From: Actinomycetes bacterium | Lineage (GTDB): Bacteria > Actinomycetota > Acidimicrobiia > Acidimicrobiales > Acidimicrobiaceae | Direction: 5' to 3' | Length of the DNA: 11,604 nucleotides | NCBI GenBank assembly: GCA_021833085.1 | Contig: JAKBGL010000023.1 | Span: 1-11,604, forward strand | Shown: piece by piece, positions 7,961 to 11,604 of the stretch | Layout of the letters: each line of letters starts with the position of its first letter | Numbering within the stretch: the stretch's first letter is position 1 | Notes under the pieces: model-generated | The model's input: the letters and a program-made list of their open reading frames with translations, nothing else | Databases searched by the model: none | Told to the model about the DNA's origin: nothing | Position numbers and translations under genes: made by a program

Positions 7961-9445
7961 TCATAAACTATTTGAATCTGAATCACGTAGATCTTCTGTA
8001 GACTCATTCGATGACCCTATAGCATCTTCGGCCGCGTCATCTCCATCTTGAAGCTTCTCAGGTCCATCAGAGAGTTCTTTCGCAGTCTCCGGGTCGATCT
8101 CGGCAAGATCGACCACGTCACCATCGGTGTTCCTGATTGTCACTTTCTGTAACAAAACCTTGAAGGCCTTCTCTTTGAGCAGCTCTGCTCGGGCATCAAG
8201 ACGTTCGAGTTCTCGGTCTTCCTCAGACAGTGTCTCAGATCCCCGGCTCTCTCGTTTGCTCAAAAACTCGTCGATCTCGCTATCTTCCACCTCTAATGCA
8301 TCTGCATAAGCTACAGCTCTAAGTGCGAGATCAAAAAGAATATTACGATTAGCTGCGCCATAGATCTCGAACAGTAGATCTTGCTCGCTTTGGTTAGTGA
8401 GTTCAAAGTACCTCCGTAGCGATAGGCCCTGTCTTTCCAACTGATGGCCGAACTGGTGAAGTTGAGAATCAACTTCAGAACTAAGGAGTGCTTGTGGGAT
8501 ATCATTTGGTTCAACAAGCTTCAATAGTGAATCGATCAAATTAGATCGATACGTCGCTCTGGCTCTCGCTAAGCGCGTCTTCAATAGCTCTGAACGTATA
8601 TCATCTCTCAACTCAGAGAGAGTCTCGAACTCGCTAATCTCGGAAGCGAGCTCGTCCGTAAGCTCTGGAATCTCCATCTCCTTTACGGACTTGATCGTAA
8701 CTTTCATAACCGATACATCCAAAGCGTCGTTTTCTGGATTCTCTGAGTCGGCACTTTCCGAATCTTCCTCATTTATCGGCGCTTTGTCACTTTGTGGATC
8801 CACCTCAACTAAGTCGCCCACAGCTTTCCCCATCACTGCATTTTCAATCACCGGATCAACCTGGTTGCGTCCAATTCGGAAGGTCAGGTCGCTCACGCTT
8901 TCAGACTCATCCTCGACACCATCTGTAAACACGGCCACATCGACGCTTACGGTATCACCTTGTTCGATCGGTCGATCAACTTCTTTGAGCTGACCCACTT
9001 GTTCCGCTAGCACCTTCAGATAGTCTTCGACGTCGTCGTCTGTTACGTTATGGCGTTCGATCTCAATCTCTATTGAGTCATATCCATCTACACTTACAAC
9101 CGGCCTAACCTCGACCGTGAGCGAGACCTGTACGTCTCCGCTCTCTTCTCCAGCTACGACCTCCACTCCTGGTGCTGCGATGGCATCGACTCCGTTGTCC
9201 AATAGAGCCCTCTTGTAGTAAGCTTCCATTGCATCATCAATAGCCTGTTGACGCAGGGCTTTTTGGCCAATACGAGCTTCTAACACCTTGCGAGGTGCCT
9301 TGCCAGGGCGGAAGCCCGGAATTCTTGCTTGTCGGCCAATCTTCCGTATAGCTTGGTCCACGAAGGGTGTAAGCTCATCCTCTCGGATGTCGATAGTCAG
9401 CTGGACCTTATTTTTTTCATCTGTATTTTGGGCACTTGAGCGCAT
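7961..9445 (-). CDS. tig: Trigger factor
   Basis: Ribosome-associated chaperone that meets nascent chains at the exit tunnel. At 494 residues it is longer than the usual 430-450. The ribosome-binding domain holds the signature GFRPGKAP (44-51). The central FKBP-like PPIase domain (about 155-255) is degenerate: where the family has an FPxxY-type segment there is a Glu/Asp/Ser-rich insert (about 218-242). The C-terminal chaperone arms (about 260-440) are well formed, and a strongly acidic tail (about 441-494) follows, as in other actinobacterial trigger factors. The start is fixed: an in-frame TAA lies five codons upstream of the ATG. A G-rich site is about 16 nt away, which is far, so initiation may be weak. 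First gene of the tig-clpP-clpX series. Confidence 0.96.
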   Translation of the reverse strand: MRSSAQNTDEKNKVQLTIDIREDELTPFVDQAIRKIGRQARIPGFRPGKAPRKVLEARIGQKALRQQAIDDAMEAYYKRALLDNGVDAIAAPGVEVVAGEESGDVQVSLTVEVRPVVSVDGYDSIEIEIERHNVTDDDVEDYLKVLAEQVGQLKEVDRPIEQGDTVSVDVAVFTDGVEDESESVSDLTFRIGRNQVDPVIENAVMGKAVGDLVEVDPQSDKAPINEEDSESADSENPENDALDVSVMKVTIKSVKEMEIPELTDELASEISEFETLSELRDDIRSELLKTRLARARATYRSNLIDSLLKLVEPNDIPQALLSSEVDSQLHQFGHQLERQGLSLRRYFELTNQSEQDLLFEIYGAANRNILFDLALRAVAYADALEVEDSEIDEFLSKRESRGSETLSEEDRELERLDARAELLKEKAFKVLLQKVTIRNTDGDVVDLAEIDPETAKELSDGPEKLQDGDDAAEDAIGSSNESTEDLRDSDSNSL

Positions 9446-9483
9446 AGCGAAGTAAGCTTACCCCCTCTCTTGCGCTCATACAG

Positions 9484-9582
9484 ACATTCCGCACTAACAT
9501 ATCCCCTTTTAGTAAGTCACAAAGCGAGGTTCTGAAACTCGATTCGCATAATGCACACCGACTTCTGCTTACATTCCGCACT
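9484..9582. repeat. 12-bp direct repeat upstream of tig
   Basis: ACATTCCGCACT occurs at 9484-9495 and again at 9571-9582, in the same orientation, 87 bp apart (minus-strand reading AGTGCGGAATGT). Both lie within 140 bp of the tig start. They could be paired protein-binding sites controlling the tig-clp genes. The match is exact but short and does not extend further. Confidence 0.35.
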
Positions 9583-9763
9583 CCAAAGGGACACTTCCCC
9601 AAACGATGTCTTCAGTCCCTCAGATCAGTTGAATTACTAAAAGAGTCACACGGAAACCGGAATTACACAACGTTTCTAACCAAAAAGGTCGTCAAGGCTG
9701 AAGTCAAATGCTCACGTTGAATTAACAGATAAGAATGTCGTCCTCGACGAAATCAGGAATGAA

Positions 9764-9793
9764 ACTATAGAAATCACAAGAAGGTTCTTGCAA
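9764..9793 (-). promoter_or_regulatory. Candidate promoter of the tig-clpP-clpX series
   Basis: On the minus strand TTGCAA (9788-9793, 4 of 6 to the -35 consensus) and TATAGT (9764-9769, 5 of 6 to the -10 consensus) are separated by 18 nt. It lies downstream of the hairpin at 9846-9876 and would give a leader of about 310 nt before tig. Assigned by eye only. Confidence 0.4.
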
Positions 9794-9845
9794 AACTCGC
9801 ACCTCCATGTAAATTGTGATAATTGAGGCAAACCTACACAGAACG

Positions 9846-9876
9846 AAGGCTCAACGACGCCGACAAGTTGAGCCTT
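9846..9876 (-). terminator. Perfect 10-bp hairpin, probable terminator-like element
   Basis: Arms AAGGCTCAAC and GTTGAGCCTT pair perfectly over 10 bp around an 11-nt loop. On the minus strand the stem is followed by a moderately T-rich stretch (CGTTCTGTGT), and on the plus strand by none. It sits 217 nt after the methyltransferase stop and before the tig promoter candidate, so it may separate the two transcripts. The weak T-tract makes intrinsic termination uncertain. Confidence 0.45.
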
Positions 9877-10093
9877 GTAATGCTAAGAAATCCCCTTAGA
9901 TCATCCTCTAGTATTGATCCCAGTGTTATGCCTTACGTTGAAAAGATATACTAGCCATCGCGTGGGGCCGCAGTCATGATAAAGCTACGACGATTTCCAA
10001 AGAGCCTGCATTAAATGTCAGTCAAACCTGAGCGAGGCACCTACAGGAAAAGATGACTTAGTCTTGATCAAAAACACTACCTTTCGTTATCAA

Positions 10094-10687
10094 TCAAAGC
10101 TTTCTTCGACAGACAAGCTCGCCTTTACCGATTGGAACCACAAGCGCGTCGACGCGCTCATCGACCAAAGCCGCTTCTAGCATATGCTGCAGTGTTTCCC
10201 TGTGGTTAATAGCGTTGTCGGCTATCAAGATACCGCCTGGGACAAGTCGCGGTACAACAACGTTATAACAAGCCTCGTACGCCTCTTTCTCAGCGTCAAG
10301 GAAACAAAACCCCACCCGATCAATCTCGTCTGTGTGATCGAGAAAGTCACCTTCTACAAGTCTGATCACATCGTTGACGTTGGCTCTCGAGAACGTCTGG
10401 CGGGCAAGGGTCGCTTTGTGAGGTAGTATTTCAAAAGTAGTGATTGTGCGTGCTGTCGCACGGCAAGCAAGCGAAAGCCAGAGCGTCGAATAACCAGCAC
10501 TCGTCCCAATTTCGATCAAAGCACCCTCAGGAGCCGAAGCAGCCCACAGCGCTAGGAAGCGCCCGGTCTCCTCGGGGATCTGACGAAGCCGATCGAGGCG
10601 GGACGTACCATCGATGCGATCAATCTCATCCCGTCGTTCGAGCTCGCGCATACACTCAAGCATCTCGGTCGAGATATCATGAAACAT
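10094..10687 (-). CDS. SAM-dependent O-methyltransferase (class I, COG4122-like)
   Basis: Putative metal-dependent small-molecule O-methyltransferase of the caffeoyl-CoA/catechol type. Its 197 residues are slightly short for the family. SAM-binding motif I is [11 protein letters not shown] (58-68), followed by motif II ending in an acidic residue (TFEI, 84-87) and GDFLD (113-117). The likely metal and catalytic residues are in FLDAEKEAY (129-137, Asp131), and ADN (156-158) follows the PGGILI strand. No signal peptide or membrane segment. The ATG has GGGAGA about 6 nt upstream. It appears to stand alone, with no neighbour indicating the substrate. It is somewhat GC-richer than the surrounding spacers. 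A protein-like reading-frame remnant ends 28 nt before its start. The family call is firm, the substrate unknown. Confidence 0.93.
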   Translation of the reverse strand: MFHDISTEMLECMRELERRDEIDRIDGTSRLDRLRQIPEETGRFLALWAASAPEGALIEIGTSAGYSTLWLSLACRATARTITTFEILPHKATLARQTFSRANVNDVIRLVEGDFLDHTDEIDRVGFCFLDAEKEAYEACYNVVVPRLVPGGILIADNAINHRETLQHMLEAALVDERVDALVVPIGKGELVCRRKL

Positions 10688-10715
10688 CAGAGTCTCCCTG
10701 GTTGCGCGTCTAAAG

Positions 10716-11327
10716 TTATGGACTTATTGCACTACCCATGGAAGAGTCTACCTTACGATATGGCTCTAGATCAGTTGCCGGTTTTTTATGTGTAATGTGA
10801 AACCATCTTTCCCCTGCAATACGCACCAGATCACGGTATATGGCGACTTTGTTATCCGTCTCAGCTCCGCCCTCTCTAGGGAGGGCGGCGAGGAACGACT
10901 TTAGCTGGTCAAGTTACTTTGGGGATAGTAGAAAAACTACTGGTAACGATTTGCCAAACCTTAGACATTGTAACGCAACTAACCACTCGATTAAATGCGT
11001 CTTTTAGCTGATTTAACGCATGATGGACATGAACTCACTAAATGGGACTCCTCGCCAAAGACGACTACTTTAGTAAATCCATTAGGTGAGTTGATTCCAC
11101 ACCGCTGACGTGAATTAAACAAGCGTGCCAGCCTTCAAAGTTCTACCTGACCCGTGCGTAGGGCTCCCAATAGTAAAGCCTCCCAGCTCTAGTTGCTTGC
11201 TTTCCCCGGTCACCAAGGCTAAGACCTTACCTTACTTCCTGGTAGATATCCTCTCTAACGGAGCTCTAGAGTGCCTCAACATGAAGAGCCCGGTACACAG
11301 AACATCCTTCGGCACATCATCAACATA
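10716..11327 (-). pseudogene. Possible decayed gene between tRNA-Gly and the methyltransferase
   Basis: No intact gene lies in 10688-11350, but three minus-strand stretches read like protein. Piece A (11327-11115) is open for 30 codons (VDDVPKDVLC...), interrupted by TAA at 11232-11234, then open for 38 more (LVTGESKQLELGGF...). Piece B (11134-10991), one frame away, is 47 codons with GINSPNGFTKVVVFGEES and a CPSC pair. Piece C (11003-10716), back in the frame of A, reads LIEWLVAL..., meets a TAA at 10914-10916, then continues 65 codons (LDQLKSFLAALPREGG, RDLVRIAGERWFH). None has a normal start codon in place, although piece B could start at a TTG (11122) with GAAGG upstream. Two stops plus two frame changes would make one broken gene of about 200 codons. 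I do not recognise the family. The pieces could also be chance. Confidence 0.33.
11032..11092. repeat. Imperfect 14-nt inverted repeat
   Basis: Arms at 11032-11045 and 11079-11092 pair over 14 positions with 12 Watson-Crick pairs, one G-T and one mismatch, around a 33-nt loop. It lies inside the region of the suspected gene remnant. It could be a transcript hairpin or the footprint of a mobile element, but no T-run follows on either side. Confidence 0.35.
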
Positions 11328-11350
11328 CTACAGTTCAAGTTGGTAATGAG

Positions 11351-11421
11351 AGCGGGTGACGGGAATCGAACCCGCATGTCCAGCTTGGAAGGCTGGTGTT
11401 CTACCATTGAACTACACCCGC
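11351..11421 (-). tRNA. tRNA-Gly (anticodon TCC)
   Basis: A 71-nt cloverleaf on the minus strand. It has a 7-bp acceptor (GCGGGTG/CACCCGC), a D arm GTTC/GAAC, an anticodon stem CCAGC/GCTGG around loop CTTCCAA giving anticodon TCC, a T arm with TTCGATT loop, and discriminator base T. CCA is not encoded. It lies 14 nt after tRNA-Pro and is probably co-transcribed with it. Confidence 0.96.
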
Positions 11422-11435
11422 ATACGTAAGCGAAG

Positions 11436-11507
11436 TCGGGAAGGCGGGGCTCGAACCCGCGACCCCCTGCTCCCAAAGCAGGTACGCTACCACTGCGCCA
11501 CTTCCCG
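11436..11507 (-). tRNA. tRNA-Pro (anticodon TGG)
   Basis: A 72-nt cloverleaf on the minus strand. It has an acceptor CGGGAAG/CTTCCCG, a D arm GCGC/GCGT, an anticodon stem CCTGC/GCAGG around loop TTTGGGA giving anticodon TGG, a T arm GCGGG/CCCGC with TTCGAGC loop, and discriminator A. CCA is not encoded. It is first in the Pro-Gly tRNA pair, which also precedes tig in other actinobacteria. Confidence 0.96.
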
Positions 11508-11542
11508 CAAGCTTCGACTTCACTACTTTAGTAGATCTTCAT

Positions 11543-11570
11543 CTGGATCTGACCTCTTAGTTAGATCCAG
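11543..11570. terminator. 8-bp hairpin upstream of tRNA-Pro
   Basis: CTGGATCT and AGATCCAG form a perfect 8-bp stem with a 12-nt loop. On the plus strand a T-rich run (TTCTTTTTCT) begins about 5 nt after the stem; on the minus strand none follows. It may be a terminator for a plus-strand transcript, or a structure in the tRNA leader. Confidence 0.3.
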
Positions 11571-11604
11571 CCAAGTTCTTTTTCTGCTTGTATCGAAGAT
11601 AGAA

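Larger units (their letters stand above)
9446..10093. other. Gene-free stretch between the methyltransferase and tig
   Basis: About 650 bases with no convincing gene on either strand. It is noticeably AT-richer than the genes. It contains a candidate minus-strand promoter, a perfect hairpin and a 12-bp direct repeat, listed separately. A plus-strand frame is open over about 90 codons (to the TGA at 9718-9720) but has no ATG, GTG or TTG start. A 61-codon minus-strand TTG frame (9417-9602) overlaps tig. Neither resembles a known family, and I leave both out. Confidence 0.6.

Noticed and set aside
9417..9602. 61-codon minus-strand TTG frame with several cysteines upstream of tig
   Set aside because: TTG start without a properly spaced ribosome site, overlaps the tig start by 29 nt in another frame, and resembles no family.
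9449..9720. Plus-strand frame open for about 90 codons
   Set aside because: It contains no ATG, GTG or TTG start, runs antisense to the tig leader and matches nothing I recognise; such a length occurs by chance.
9942..10031. Plus-strand 29-codon open frame with IAWGRSHDKAT, faintly like the IAWGxxH stretch of ISL3-type transposases
   Set aside because: The resemblance covers only a few residues, no flanking transposase sequence or terminal repeats are visible, and no start codon is present.
10867..10888. GC-rich 8-bp hairpin (CCGCCCTC/GAGGGCGG)
   Set aside because: No T-run on either strand, and it lies inside a protein-like reading-frame fragment, so it is not called a terminator.
11125..11160. 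GGTCAGG and GAAGGC on the minus strand, suggesting a signal recognition particle RNA core
   Set aside because: The obligatory GGAAGG-AGCAGCC core is missing and no surrounding long hairpin is seen.
11125..11346. 73-codon plus-strand ATG frame
   Set aside because: It has no ribosome site and reads as the opposite strand of a protein-like minus-strand fragment.
11276..11476. 66-codon minus-strand frame running through both tRNA genes
   Set aside because: Typical spurious frame across tRNA sequence (the GFEPRLPDF type); the tRNAs explain it.
11064..11533. 12-bp match ACTACTTTAGTA at 11064-11075 and 11522-11533
   Set aside because: A few 12-bp matches are expected by chance in a window of this size, and the two copies are far apart without shared context.

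Overview
The window (about 47-50 % GC by eye) is a continuous minus-strand stretch. Read in the direction of transcription, from high to low coordinates, it runs: tRNA-Pro, tRNA-Gly, a gene-poor stretch, an O-methyltransferase, a second gene-poor stretch, then tig - clpP - clpX - folC - ndk - mreB - mreC - mreD - mrdA, with mrdA cut off by the window edge. I found no convincing plus-strand gene. The order tig-clpP-clpX ... folC-ndk-mreBCD-mrdA is a known actinobacterial arrangement (Streptomyces has tig-clpP1-clpP2-clpX-valS-folC-ndk-mreBCD-PBP2-sfr). With the moderate GC content, a rod-shape module and a single clpP, an early-branching actinobacterium such as an Acidimicrobiia member (Acidithrix/Ferrimicrobium-like) is my best inference. 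Taxonomy cannot be proven from the sequence alone.

Layout. 1-3940 is the cell-elongation module: MreB filament, MreC and MreD membrane scaffold, and the PBP2 transpeptidase. Spacing is very tight (15, 0 and 2 nt), with TTG and GTG starts for mreC and mreD. 3985-5751 holds two metabolic genes, ndk (NTP pools) and folC (folate polyglutamylation). 5784-9445 is the protein-quality-control module: trigger factor on the ribosome, then the ClpP protease and its ClpX unfoldase. A 213-nt leader between clpP and clpX carries a previously unlisted 33-codon reading frame whose stop codon abuts the clpX ATG. 9446-10093 has no convincing gene but holds a candidate tig promoter, a perfect 10-bp hairpin that may end the upstream transcript, and a 12-bp direct repeat. 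10094-10687 is a SAM-dependent O-methyltransferase. 10688-11350 has no intact gene, but three protein-like minus-strand reading-frame pieces fit a decayed gene running from the tRNA-Gly gene to just upstream of the methyltransferase. 11351-11507 carries tRNA-Gly(TCC) and tRNA-Pro(TGG).

No clear new system is present; this is mostly a conserved chromosomal housekeeping locus. The points most worth a second look are the small frame fused head-to-tail to clpX, the tRNA-proximal gene remnant, the single clpP, the trigger factor with an acidic insert where its PPIase core should be, and an A9 homopolymer inside mreC.
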